Below are positions 26,805 to 34,900 of a DNA stretch of 64,000 nucleotides, piece by piece. The notes below the pieces were generated by a model. That model saw nothing but the letters and a program-made list of their open reading frames with translations. It was not told where the DNA came from and ran no database searches. The DNA is from Kitasatospora atroaurantiaca (GTDB lineage Bacteria; Actinomycetota; Actinomycetes; Streptomycetales; Streptomycetaceae). The stretch is taken from assembly GCF_007828955.1 (NCBI RefSeq), contig NZ_VIVR01000001.1:3844001-3908000 (forward strand), in the 5' to 3' direction. Each line of letters opens with the position of its first letter. The first letter of the stretch is position 1. Position numbers and translations under genes: made by a program.

Positions 26805-26849
26805 GTGTCCGAGCCGCGACCAAGCACGGACACTCCGGACACGGACACT
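26805..26849. repeat. CGGACAC repeat cluster upstream of a Ser/Thr kinase gene
   Basis: CGGACAC occurs at 26827, 26836 and 26842, and its complement GTGTCCG at 26805, all within 45 bases of the promoter region of the kinase gene that starts at 26632. It could be a protein-binding array. No known regulator is assigned. Confidence 0.4.
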
Positions 26850-26880
26850 TGGACCGGCCGGCACTTGGGAGCTGTCGGTC

Positions 26881-27498
26881 TCAGAGGTACGGGCCCGAGC
26901 GGATGCCCCGCCCCTCGCCGGGCTCCTCGTCCTCCGGCTCGCCGCCGTGCATGCCCGGCGGCAGGGCGCGGCGCATCTGCTCCAGCTGCGCCCGTGCGGC
27001 CATCTGCTGGGCGAAGAGCGCGGTCTGGATGCCGTGGAAGAGCCCCTCCAGCCAGCCGACCAGCTGGGCCTGGGCGATCCGCAGCTCGGCCTCGGTGGGG
27101 ATGGTGTCGTCGGTGAACGGGAGCGACAGCCGCTCCAACTCCTCGACCAGTTCCGGCGCGAGGCCCAGCTCCAGCTCCTTGATCGAGCTCTTGTGGATCT
27201 CCTTCAGCCGCACCCGGCTGGCCTCGTCGAGAGGCGCCGCCCGGACCTCCTCCAGCAGCTGCTTGATCATGCTGCCGATCCGCATGACCTTGGCCGGCTG
27301 CTCGACCATCTCGGTCACGGGCAGCTCCCGGGACTCCATCGCGTCACCCTCCCCGGGCCGGCCGAAGCCTGCGCCCGCCGCCCCGCCGATCGGCATTCCG
27401 TCCGGGCCGACGACCAGCACTCTCGAACCGTCCCCCGGCTGTCCGCCCGACGCCTGATACGACTCCGGCTGTGACCGTTCGTTCATCGGCTTAGTCAT
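26881..27498 (-). CDS. bpa: Bacterial proteasome activator Bpa/PafE
   Basis: A 205-residue ring-forming, ATP-independent activator that opens the 20S proteasome gate in actinobacteria. The conserved helical bundle is at about 60-165 (VTEMVEQPAKVMRIGSMIKQLLEEVRAAPLDEASRVRLKEI; DTIPTEAELRIAQAQLVGWLEGLFHGIQTALFAQQM). It ends in GPYL. In mycobacterial PafE the C-terminal GQYL docks into the proteasome, so GPYL is the likely docking tail here. The start ATG at 27498 has AAGGAG upstream. It lies directly upstream of two Ser/Thr kinase genes on the same strand, with about 250 bases between. Confidence 0.9.
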   Translation of the reverse strand: MTKPMNERSQPESYQASGGQPGDGSRVLVVGPDGMPIGGAAGAGFGRPGEGDAMESRELPVTEMVEQPAKVMRIGSMIKQLLEEVRAAPLDEASRVRLKEIHKSSIKELELGLAPELVEELERLSLPFTDDTIPTEAELRIAQAQLVGWLEGLFHGIQTALFAQQMAARAQLEQMRRALPPGMHGGEPEDEEPGEGRGIRSGPYL

Positions 27499-27645
27499 AG
27501 CTCCTTCATATGCTTCGGGCATGGAGAGGGTCAACTGACTGTCCATGATGCAGCTCGGACGGCTGACAGCGGGGTGCGCACGGAGGCACCACTCGGCGTG
27601 ACTTCCCACGTCCGCGCGCCACTTCGCAGCGGCCTTTGCGCCCGT

Positions 27646-28467
27646 TCAGCGGCGGCGCAGGCGCAGGCCGATCAGGGCCAGGCCGCAACCGATCAGGGCC
27701 AGGCCCGCGCCGAGCGGGAGTTGGAGGTTGGAGGCGTCCGTCCAGCGCAGCGGGACCACCACGTCATTGGCCGCCTGGGCCGCCTGGCCGCCCACCGGCG
27801 GGCGGGGCTCTGCGGGCATCGCCGCAGCCACCGCCTCGGCCGAGTCGTCGTCGGCGGAATCCTCGGCGAGGTCCTCGGCCAGTGGCTCGTCGCTCGGCTG
27901 GTCACCGGCCTCGTCCACGGCCGGGGACTCCTGCTCCAGCTCCGGAGCGGGCAGCTGGAACGCGGGCCAGGGCACCTGCCGGACCGGCGCCGCCGAGGGG
28001 GACGGGCTCGCCGAGGCGGAGGGCGTCGGGCTCGCGGAGGAGCCGGCGGTCGGCGAGGCCGTCGGGGTGGCCGAGGGCGACGCCGACTGCGAGGGCTGCG
28101 GCTCGGGTGAGACCGACCGGCCGGGTGTGGGGGTAAGGGCCTCCGGGCATGGCGGCTCGGAGAACAGCGGAAGTTCCGGCAGCGAAGGCAGCAGCGGCAG
28201 CTGCGGCACGCACGGTAGCTGCGGTAGCTGCGGTACGACGACGGCCGGTAACGAAGGGACGGAGATCGGCTGCTGGGCCACCTGAACCCGCTCCGTCACA
28301 CTGCCGGAGGCCGCCACCCCCGGGCCGCCCGCCGCTGCGGCCGGAAAGGCCAGCAGCAACGGAACGGCCAGCCCGGCGGCGGCAGCGGCCGCCCATCGGC
28401 ATGGCCCGGCGCAGCCGGACGGCAGGGCGGAGGAGAGCACGCTGAATGCGAACGGAAGTGCAGCCAC
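27646..28467 (-). CDS. Secreted membrane-anchored Ser/Pro-rich protein
   Basis: A 273-residue protein of unknown function. The GTG at 28467 is chosen because AAGGA lies eight bases before it. A signal-like segment (about 22-45, AAAAAAGLAVPLLLAFPAAAAG) leads to a Val/Leu/Pro-rich region with spaced Cys (LPQLPCVPQLPLLPSLPELP), a Ser/Pro/Thr-rich stretch, an acidic Glu/Asp-rich stretch, and a C-terminal membrane helix LPLGAGLALIGCGLALIGLRLRRR. No LPxTG or LAxTG motif is present, so it is membrane- rather than wall-anchored. Low complexity makes homology assignment unreliable. Confidence 0.75.
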   Translation of the reverse strand: MAALPFAFSVLSSALPSGCAGPCRWAAAAAAGLAVPLLLAFPAAAAGGPGVAASGSVTERVQVAQQPISVPSLPAVVVPQLPQLPCVPQLPLLPSLPELPLFSEPPCPEALTPTPGRSVSPEPQPSQSASPSATPTASPTAGSSASPTPSASASPSPSAAPVRQVPWPAFQLPAPELEQESPAVDEAGDQPSDEPLAEDLAEDSADDDSAEAVAAAMPAEPRPPVGGQAAQAANDVVVPLRWTDASNLQLPLGAGLALIGCGLALIGLRLRRR

Positions 28468-28607
28468 GGACGGAGTCCTTCCGACGGCCGACCGCGCTGG
28501 GACACGGACGGCGGCGGGACAGCTCCGGACCAGCCTCACACATTCCGGCATTCCAGGCATTTCGGACACCGCAGCCACCCGGGCGACAGGTACCCCGACG
28601 GGTGCTC

Positions 28608-29597
28608 CTACCTGGCCGGCGGAACCCGCAGCACCACCTTGCCCACCTGCTCCCCCGCCTCCAGCACCCGGTGCGCGGCGGCGACGTCGGTGAGGGGCAG
28701 CACCCGGTCCACCACGGGCCGGACCACGCCCGCCTCCACCAGCGGCCAGACATGCTCACGTACCGCCGCCACGATGGCCGCCTTCTCGCCCAGCGGGCGC
28801 GGCCGCAGCGAGGTGGCCGCCACGGCGGCGCGCTTGGCGAGCAGGGTGCCCAGGTTGAGCTCGCCCTTGACGCCGCCCTGCAGGCCGATGATCACCAGGC
28901 GCCCGTTGACCGCCAGGGCGTCCACGTTCCGCTGCAGGTACTTGGCGCCCATGATGTCGAGGATCACGTCCACGCCCTCCCCGCCGGTGGCCTCCCTGGC
29001 CGCCTCGAGGAAGTCCTGCTCCCGGTAGTCGATACCGACGTCCGCACCCAGCTCGGCGCAGCGGGCCAGCTTCGCGGGGCTCCCGGCGGTGACCAGCACC
29101 TTGGCGCCGACCGCCTTGGCCAGCTGGATCGCCATCGTCCCGATGCCGCTCGCTCCGCCGTGCACCAGGACCGTCTCGGCAGGCCGCAGGTGGGCCACCA
29201 TGAAGATGTTCGACCAGACCGTGCAGGCCGCCTCGGGCAGCGCGGCGGCCTCCTCCAGGCTCACCCCCTTCGGCACGGGCAGCAGCTGCCCGACCGGTAC
29301 GGCGACGCGCTCCGCGTACCCGCCGCCGGCCAGCAGCGCGCAGACCTCGTCGCCGACGCCCCAGCCGGCCACGCCGGGGCCGAGCGCGACGATCCGCCCG
29401 GAGCACTCGAGGCCGGGGTAGGGGGAACTGCCGGGGGGTGGGTCGTAGAAGCCCTGGCGCTGCAGCAGGTCGGCCCGGTTGACGGCGGTCGCCGCGACCT
29501 CGACCAGCACCTCGCCCGCAGCGGGCACCGGATCGGGCACCTCCGCCCAGGTCAGCACCTCAGGGCCGCCGGGCTGGGGAATCGTGATGGCTCGCAT
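28608..29597 (-). CDS. NAD(P)H:quinone oxidoreductase, MDR superfamily
   Basis: A 329-residue zinc-free medium-chain dehydrogenase. It begins MRAITIPQPGGPEVLTWAEVPDPVPAAGEVLV, has GLECSGRIVALGPGV, the nucleotide-binding VHGGASGIGTMAIQLAKAVGAKV and a C-terminal AAHRVLEAGEQVGKVVLRV. These match the quinone reductase/zeta-crystallin branch (PIG3-like). It probably reduces quinones with NADPH in redox protection. The start ATG at 29597 was preferred because family proteins begin with MRAI. Confidence 0.92.
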   Translation of the reverse strand: MRAITIPQPGGPEVLTWAEVPDPVPAAGEVLVEVAATAVNRADLLQRQGFYDPPPGSSPYPGLECSGRIVALGPGVAGWGVGDEVCALLAGGGYAERVAVPVGQLLPVPKGVSLEEAAALPEAACTVWSNIFMVAHLRPAETVLVHGGASGIGTMAIQLAKAVGAKVLVTAGSPAKLARCAELGADVGIDYREQDFLEAAREATGGEGVDVILDIMGAKYLQRNVDALAVNGRLVIIGLQGGVKGELNLGTLLAKRAAVAATSLRPRPLGEKAAIVAAVREHVWPLVEAGVVRPVVDRVLPLTDVAAAHRVLEAGEQVGKVVLRVPPAR

Positions 29598-29706
29598 ACC
29601 CGTCACGCTACGCGCGGACATGCCGTCAGGTCCCGTCGGCCCGCTGTCTCAGGTCAGGCAGCCGATCAGCCCCCGGTGGTTGCCCCGCCCCCCGAGCCGG
29701 AGGCTC

Positions 29707-30753
29707 TCAGGCGGAGCCGGCCCGCTGGATGGTGATGACCCGGTCGGTGAGCTGCAGGGTCGCGGCCTCCGGATCGGTGTAGTTGAGCACCCGTCGGCCA
29801 CGGACCACCGCGAGCACCAGGTCGGCGCACTCACGCGGGCTGCGCCCGGCCTCGGCCCTGGTGACCGGGCGCTCGACCACGTCCAGACCGGTGCCGTAGG
29901 TGAACAGGTCCTCCATCACGGCGCCGGCGTGCGGGCTGAGCATCGACATGCCGAGCAGCCGGCCCGCCGAGCTGGAGCTGGTGACCACCACGTCGGCGCC
30001 GCTCTGCCGCAGCAGCGGGGCGTTCTCGTCCTCCCGTACGGCTGCGACGACCGTGGCGCCCTTGTTGAGCTGGCGGGCCGTCAGGGTGATCAGGACGGCG
30101 GTGTCGTCGCGCTCGGGGGCGACCACCACCTGGGAGGCCGTGGGGAGTTCGGCGCGCCGCAGGGTGTCGGTACGGGTGGCGTCACCCAGCACACCGACCA
30201 GTCCGTCACCGGTCGCCTGGTCGATCGCCTTGCGCTGCGGGTCGACGACCACGATCGAGTCCTTGCGGACGCCCTGTCCGAGCAGCGTGGCCACGGCGTG
30301 ACGGCCCTTGGTGCCGTACCCGACGACGACGGTGTGCTCGCGCACGGTGGACCTCCAGCGGTTCAGCCGCCACTGCTGGCGGGTGCGCTCGGTGAGCACC
30401 TCGAGGGTCGTGCCGACCAGGATGATCAGGAAGATCACGCGCAGCGGGGTGATCACGAAGATGTTGGTGAGCCGGGCGGCGTCGCTGACCGGGGTGATGT
30501 CGCCGTAGCCGGTGGTGGAGAGGGTGACCGTCGCGTAGTACGCGGAGTCCAGGAAGTCGACCGTGCCGTCGGCGTTGTCGTGGTAGCCGGCGTGGTCCGC
30601 CCAGACGATCAGGGTGGTGGCGACCAGCACGCCCAGGGCCATGGCCAGCCGCAGCGCGACCTGGCGGAGCGCCGGGGCGGCCTTCCTGGCGGGCAGCAGG
30701 ATGTCGGTGTCCCGGCCCGGCTCGTCGCCCGCGTGCAGCCGTGCCCTGCTCAA
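29707..30753 (-). CDS. Two-helix potassium channel with TrkA-N (RCK) domain
   Basis: A 348-residue channel. Two membrane segments (about 32-52 and 95-120) flank the pore with selectivity filter TTGYGD (80-85). The cytoplasmic part has a Rossmann-type TrkA-N domain (VVVGYGTKGRHAVATLLGQG, about 140 onward) and a TrkA-C-like end. It would conduct K+ under control of a bound ligand. The likely TTG start at 30753 overlaps the stop of the MoeA-like gene (TTGA), so the two are translationally coupled. No independent ribosome site was seen. The open frame extends further upstream but without similarity. Confidence 0.88.
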   Translation of the reverse strand: MSRARLHAGDEPGRDTDILLPARKAAPALRQVALRLAMALGVLVATTLIVWADHAGYHDNADGTVDFLDSAYYATVTLSTTGYGDITPVSDAARLTNIFVITPLRVIFLIILVGTTLEVLTERTRQQWRLNRWRSTVREHTVVVGYGTKGRHAVATLLGQGVRKDSIVVVDPQRKAIDQATGDGLVGVLGDATRTDTLRRAELPTASQVVVAPERDDTAVLITLTARQLNKGATVVAAVREDENAPLLRQSGADVVVTSSSSAGRLLGMSMLSPHAGAVMEDLFTYGTGLDVVERPVTRAEAGRSPRECADLVLAVVRGRRVLNYTDPEAATLQLTDRVITIQRAGSA

Positions 30754-31958
30754 GGGGCCGGCAGCAGCTCGGTCCGGCCGCCGGCCGGGACACCGCCGGG
30801 CGGGACGACCGCGAGCGCCTCGGCGAGCGCGAGACCGCGCAGCATCGCCGGGCCGTCGAAGGCGAGCGGGACGACGCCCTGATCGGTGCGGACGACGGGC
30901 AGCAGCCGGGTGTCGGTGGGGTGCCCGGGGAGGTCGACGGCGGCGGGTTCCGTCCGCAGGTCGGGCCCCGGACGGCCGGAGAGGCCGTGCAGCAGCGGGA
31001 GGGCGAGGGTGACGGCCCCCGCGACGGCGGCCAGCGGGTTGCCCGGCAGGCCCACCAGGTGGCGGCCTCCCGGGAGTTCGGCGAGCAGCATCGGGTGGCC
31101 GGGGCGGACGGCGACGCCGTCGACCAGCAGGTGAGCTCCGGAAGCCTCCAGCGCGGCGTGCAGGAAGTCGACCGGGCCGGCCGCGGTGCCGCCCGTGGTG
31201 ATCACGACGTCGGCGGGCGAGTGCCGGACGGCGTCCCGGAGCAGTCCGAAGTCGTCCCTGACCTGGCGCCGGCCGGTCAGCTCCGCCCCGGCGGCGCTCA
31301 GCCACGGGGCGAGCATCGGACCGAGCGCGTCGCGGACCCGCCCGGTCTGCGGCAGCCCGGAGTCGAGGAGCTCGTCGCCCAGAAGGAGGAGCTCGACGGT
31401 GGGGCGGCGGTGGACGGTGAGCCGGTCGTGCCCGCAGGCCGCGGCGAGGCCGAGCACGGCCGGGGTGACGGGCGTACCGGCCGGGAGCAGCGCTTCGCCC
31501 CCTCGGCACTCCTGGCCGCGCGGGCGGACGTCCTGGCCGGGGGCCACCTCGCCAAGGGCGTACAGCAGGCCGTGCTCGGTGCGGCCGTGCTCACGGCGCA
31601 GTACGCCGGTCGCGCCCGGCGGGAGCTGGGCACCGGTGGCGATCTCCACGGCCTCGCCGTCGGCGAGGGGTGCCGCGTCCTGCCCGGCGAGCACGCGGCC
31701 GGCCGGGCGCCAGGGGCCAGGCCCGGAGACGGCCCAGCCGTCCATCGCGGAGGTGTCGAAGGCGGGGAGGTCGGTGAGCGCGGCGAGCGGCGCGGCCAGG
31801 GTGTGGCCGAGGGCGGCCGCCAGCTCCGCCTCGATGGCGGGCAGCGGCTGACGGGCCGCCAGGCGGGCGGCACGGCGGGCCTGCGGCCACGGTCCGTCGT
31901 GCAGCGTCCCGGCAGTGGGCGGGGGCGCCATCGCGGGCACCTCGGTGAGCGCGCTCAC
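30750..31958 (-). CDS. moeA: MoeA-family molybdopterin molybdotransferase
   Basis: A 402-residue enzyme that inserts molybdate into adenylyl-molybdopterin. It shows FDTSAMDGWAV (domain I), AVEIATGAQLPPGATGV, the MoCF-biosynthesis domain with DVVITTGGTAAGPVDFL and LVGLPGNPLAAVAG. The domain III/IV parts are shorter and divergent compared with canonical MoeA, so a specialised paralog is possible. GTG start overlaps the upstream DUF6457 stop by four bases. The downstream potassium channel gene also overlaps it. Confidence 0.9.
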   Translation of the reverse strand: MSALTEVPAMAPPPTAGTLHDGPWPQARRAARLAARQPLPAIEAELAAALGHTLAAPLAALTDLPAFDTSAMDGWAVSGPGPWRPAGRVLAGQDAAPLADGEAVEIATGAQLPPGATGVLRREHGRTEHGLLYALGEVAPGQDVRPRGQECRGGEALLPAGTPVTPAVLGLAAACGHDRLTVHRRPTVELLLLGDELLDSGLPQTGRVRDALGPMLAPWLSAAGAELTGRRQVRDDFGLLRDAVRHSPADVVITTGGTAAGPVDFLHAALEASGAHLLVDGVAVRPGHPMLLAELPGGRHLVGLPGNPLAAVAGAVTLALPLLHGLSGRPGPDLRTEPAAVDLPGHPTDTRLLPVVRTDQGVVPLAFDGPAMLRGLALAEALAVVPPGGVPAGGRTELLPAP

Positions 31959-32209
31959 GCCGGGTCCGCTGCGGCCCAGCGCTCGGCGAGCACGGTCGTA
32001 CGGGCGTTGGCCGCCGCGACGGCGGCCGGCCCGCCGCCCTGCTGGGCGGCGGCGTAGCCGACCAGGAAGGCGGTCAGCGGCGCGGCCGGGCGGGCCACCC
32101 CGTGCGCGACCACGCGGGCGAGGTCGAGCAGCCCGGGCACGTCCACGTCGAGGTCGATGCCCAGCTCGGCGCTGACCTCGGCGATCCAGTCATCCAGCGT
32201 GCGGTCCAT
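31955..32209 (-). CDS. DUF6457-like small protein of the molybdenum cofactor cluster
   Basis: An 84-residue soluble acidic protein, MDRTLDDWIAEVSAELGIDL at the N-terminus, then helices with VPGLLDLARVVAHGVARPAAPL. Proteins like this occur beside mobA/moeA genes in actinobacteria and are labelled DUF6457 (from memory). It lies between mobA and moeA and overlaps moeA by GTGA, implying a role in the same pathway. The ATG at 32209 starts the conserved part. Confidence 0.75.
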   Translation of the reverse strand: MDRTLDDWIAEVSAELGIDLDVDVPGLLDLARVVAHGVARPAAPLTAFLVGYAAAQQGGGPAAVAAANARTTVLAERWAAADPA

Positions 32210-32340
32210 GGCCCCATGCTGCCCGATCCAGCGCCACGCGGAGGTGTTCCGGCCGTGAGTATCGCGCGTCGTTTCGCTCACTCCGGGGCCTGACGGCTGG
32301 TGAGCAGGGACTCTTAGGCACCCGATCCAGTTGCACCGCC

Positions 32341-32417
32341 CAGGGGCGCGAGGAACTGCGCGAGGTCGGAAGGCAACAGCCCGCAGCCTCCCGCGTCGCG
32401 CAGTTCTCGCGCCCCTG
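32341..32417. repeat. Streptomycete intergenic hairpin repeat, copy B
   Basis: The left arm 32341-32363 (CAGGGGCGCGAGGAACTGCG...) pairs with the right arm 32396-32417 (TCGCGCAGTTCTCGCGCCCC...) with one bulged base. The loop contains TCGGAAGGC, shared in reverse complement with copy A at 11542-11654. It sits between mobA and the DUF6457 gene, downstream of mobA, and could terminate or attenuate transcription. Confidence 0.85.
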
Positions 32418-32440
32418 TTGTGGTCGCCCGGCTGCCCAGG

Positions 32441-33040
32441 TCAACAGTCGGGCCTCGCCTCGGCGCGTTCGCGTTCGCGGGCCTGGGCAAGTTCCTCCCA
32501 GGTGTCGCAGTCGTACGCCACTCCGTCCAGGTCCGCCAGCCGTACGGCGCGCAGCGGCGCGGTGAGCCGACGCAGCGGCAGCCCGGCCGGGTCGCCGAGG
32601 GCGGCGAGCGAGGCGCGCAGCGGGGCGGTCCGGTACGCGGCGGCCAGCGGCTGGTCACGCCCGGCCGCGTCGACCAGCAGGGCCACCTCGGTCTCCCCCT
32701 CGTCCTCGTCGAGGGCGGCGAGCAGCCGGGTGACGGTCGGCCGGTCGATGAAGGGCAGGTCGGCGGCGAGCAGCAGGACCCGTTCCGCGGTCACGTACCG
32801 GAGCCCGGCGGCGACGGCCGCGACCGGGCCGCCGCCCGGCGGCTGCTCACGCGTCCAGCGCAGGCCGCCGCGTACGGTCTCCCGCTGCGGGCCGACCACC
32901 ACCGTCGTCCCGGCGTCGGAGCAGACCGCGAGGACCCGGTCGAGCAGGGTCCGGCCGCCGACCGCCAGCGCGGGTTTGTCCGCCCCGCCGAGCCTGCGTG
33001 CCGCACCGCCGGCCAGCACCATCGCGTCGTACGCCGTCAT
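32441..33040 (-). CDS. mobA: Molybdenum cofactor guanylyltransferase-like NTP transferase
   Basis: A 199-residue nucleotidyltransferase. The N-terminal loop AMVLAGGAARRLGGADKPALAVGG is the MobA-type signature, and AADLPFIDRPTV gives the metal-binding Asp. LLVDAAGRDQPLAAAYRT fits the MobA branch. It would attach GMP (or CMP) to molybdenum cofactor. The ATG at 33040 begins the conserved domain. The three cofactor genes lie on one strand but a hairpin repeat separates mobA from the other two. Confidence 0.9.
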   Translation of the reverse strand: MTAYDAMVLAGGAARRLGGADKPALAVGGRTLLDRVLAVCSDAGTTVVVGPQRETVRGGLRWTREQPPGGGPVAAVAAGLRYVTAERVLLLAADLPFIDRPTVTRLLAALDEDEGETEVALLVDAAGRDQPLAAAYRTAPLRASLAALGDPAGLPLRRLTAPLRAVRLADLDGVAYDCDTWEELAQARERERAEARPDC

Positions 33041-33065
33041 GGTGCAAGTATCGGCCCGCCGGGGA

Positions 33066-34001
33066 TCAGGGATCCTCGATGATCTCGGCGTCGATGATGC
33101 CGTCCTCGTCCGGCTGGTGGGAGGCCAGGGTGATGCGGGCGGTGTTGGCCGACGCACCGAGTTCCAGGATGGCGGGGAGGGTCAGGCCGCCGTAGCGCTC
33201 GTTCACCGCCGCCGTGAGCCCCTCGGGGTCGCCGGGGTGCTCGGCGAGCGCGCGGTCGAAGTCCTGGAGGTACTCGCCGGTGAAGGAGAGCACCCGCATC
33301 GCGTCGTCGTCCGCGCCGGGTGCCCGGTGCCCGGCGATCACCCGGTCGATGCCGAGGTCGGCGATCCGGGCCAGGTTGTTGATCCACTCGACGCGCTGGA
33401 CTGGGTCGGTGTCGGCCGTCCAGACGTGCGTGCCGTTGTAGACGAAGTCACCGGCCACCACGGTACGCAGGCTGGGGATGTGGGCGAGGGTCGAGGCCTC
33501 GCAGTCGCCCTGGCCCAGGTGCAGCACGCGGATCAGCTGGCGGTCGATCATCAGCGGCTGCGGCAGCAGGGGCGCGGGCAGCAGCGGCTGGTCGGGGATG
33601 TCGTCCCCGTACACCGGCTTCCACTGCGCCACCTTGGCGGCGCCCGTCCGCGCGATGGCGTCGACGACCGGTGGCGCGGCGAGCAGCTGCGCCCTGGGGA
33701 AGAGCCGCAGCACCTCCTCGGCGCCGAAGTAGTGGTCCGGGTGCTGGTGGGTGATGACGATGGCCAGCAGCTGGCGGTTCTTGCCCGCGATCCACTCGGC
33801 GAGTTCCCGGCCGGCGCTGCGGGTGAGCTGGGCGTCGACGAGGATGGCGGTGCGCTCGCCCATGATCAGGCTGGACGTCGCGAAGAAGGCCGCCTCGGGT
33901 CCGGTGAAGACCTCGATCTGCAGTGGGCCGGCGGCCGGGATCCCCGTACCGCGGCCGGCCGGGTCGGCTCCGGCGGTCTCGTCGGGCGGGGACGGCGTCA
34001 C
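33066..34001 (-). CDS. MBL-fold metallo-hydrolase
   Basis: A 311-residue hydrolase with the metal motif THQHPDHYFG (H85, H87, D89, H90), a further ligand in VVAGDFVYNG and VIAGHRAPG near the end. The first 25 residues are flexible. The GTG start has GGGAG upstream. It is close to the beta-lactamase-superfamily glyoxalase II-like group, but the substrate is unknown. It lies 25 bases upstream of mobA on the same strand, so the two may be cotranscribed. Confidence 0.9.
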   Translation of the reverse strand: MTPSPPDETAGADPAGRGTGIPAAGPLQIEVFTGPEAAFFATSSLIMGERTAILVDAQLTRSAGRELAEWIAGKNRQLLAIVITHQHPDHYFGAEEVLRLFPRAQLLAAPPVVDAIARTGAAKVAQWKPVYGDDIPDQPLLPAPLLPQPLMIDRQLIRVLHLGQGDCEASTLAHIPSLRTVVAGDFVYNGTHVWTADTDPVQRVEWINNLARIADLGIDRVIAGHRAPGADDDAMRVLSFTGEYLQDFDRALAEHPGDPEGLTAAVNERYGGLTLPAILELGASANTARITLASHQPDEDGIIDAEIIEDP

Positions 34002-34147
34002 ATCGGCTCCCTGGTCGGCTCGGGGGCCCGGACCGGGCCCATGTACGGGACCAGCTTGGGAGCAACGACCCTCGATTGCCGGTTAGGCGCGCCCGGGCGG
34101 TGTGGCCGACCACACCGCCCGCGCCACCGCCCGGGTGCCGGAGGGCG

Positions 34148-34795
34148 TCAGGCCGCCAGCTTGGCGCTGAGCGCCTTGGCCTTCTCGACCGCGTCCTGGT
34201 GCGCCTGCGCCTTGGAGGCGTCGGCGGTGTCGATGAAGTCGGCGAGCGCCGGGTTGACCCGGGCGAGGGTGAACTCGGGGAGGACGAAGTCGACCTCCAG
34301 GCCCAGCATGCCGGTCAGCACCTTCTCCAGGTAGGTGGTGACGAACTCGAAGCTCTCCCGCGGCGTACCCGCCGCGTAGGAACCGCCACGCGCCGAGACC
34401 ACCGTCACGGAGGTACCGGCCGCGGAGGGCTGCTCACCGGCGGTGCGGCCCATCAGGATCACCTGGTCGAGCCAGGCCTTCAGGCTGGACGGGATCGTGA
34501 AGTTGTACATCGGGGTGCCGATCACCACCGCGTCGGCCTGCTCCAGCTCGCTGATCAGCTCCTCGCGCAGGGCGAGTGCGGCCTGCTGCTCGGGAGTGCG
34601 GTGCTCGGCCGGCACGTAGGAGGCGGTGATGCCGTCGGCGGACAGGTGCGGCACGGGGGTGGCAGCGAGGTCGCGGTAGATCACCGTGCCCTCGGGGTTC
34701 TGGGCCTCCCACTCCTTGCGGAAGGTCGCGGAGACCTCACGCGAGACGGAACCCTCGGTGAGCGCGGACGAGTCGATGTGCAGCAGTGTGGACAT
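34148..34795 (-). CDS. azoR: FMN-dependent NADH azoreductase/quinone reductase
   Basis: A 215-residue flavodoxin-like enzyme. LLHIDSSALTEGSVSREV is the phosphate loop, GTPMYNFTIPSSLKAWLDQV the flavin-binding segment and SARGGSYAAGT the third loop, all as in AzoR/AcpD. It reduces quinones and azo compounds with two electrons and protects against electrophiles. GGAGG precedes the ATG at 34795. It is divergent from an HxlR regulator gene, which very likely represses it in response to quinones or aldehydes. Confidence 0.95.
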   Translation of the reverse strand: MSTLLHIDSSALTEGSVSREVSATFRKEWEAQNPEGTVIYRDLAATPVPHLSADGITASYVPAEHRTPEQQAALALREELISELEQADAVVIGTPMYNFTIPSSLKAWLDQVILMGRTAGEQPSAAGTSVTVVSARGGSYAAGTPRESFEFVTTYLEKVLTGMLGLEVDFVLPEFTLARVNPALADFIDTADASKAQAHQDAVEKAKALSAKLAA

Positions 34796-34900
34796 GGGAG
34801 CCTCCATTCGGAAAGTTGCTGCTCTTTCGTTGGCAGCTTCATCTAACGTAGCAGCTTACTTTTCTTTCGTCACTAGCGCGAGGGCAGTACGCTGTATGAC
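34796..34900. promoter_or_regulatory. azoR-hxlR divergent promoter and probable operator
   Basis: For azoR (minus strand) a -35 GTGACG (34868-34873) and -10 TACGTT (34845-34850) are 17 bases apart. For hxlR a -10-like TACGCT (34888-34893) ends seven bases before the ATG, suggesting a leaderless message. Direct repeats GCAGCTT (34833, 34851) and CTTTCGT (34824, 34864) lie within the azoR promoter and are the best operator candidates. Confidence 0.6.

Noticed and set aside
24092-27457. A 1,121-codon open frame on the plus strand
   Set aside because: It is antisense to the two kinase genes and bpa, whose motifs are intact. Long false frames are normal in DNA of this GC content.
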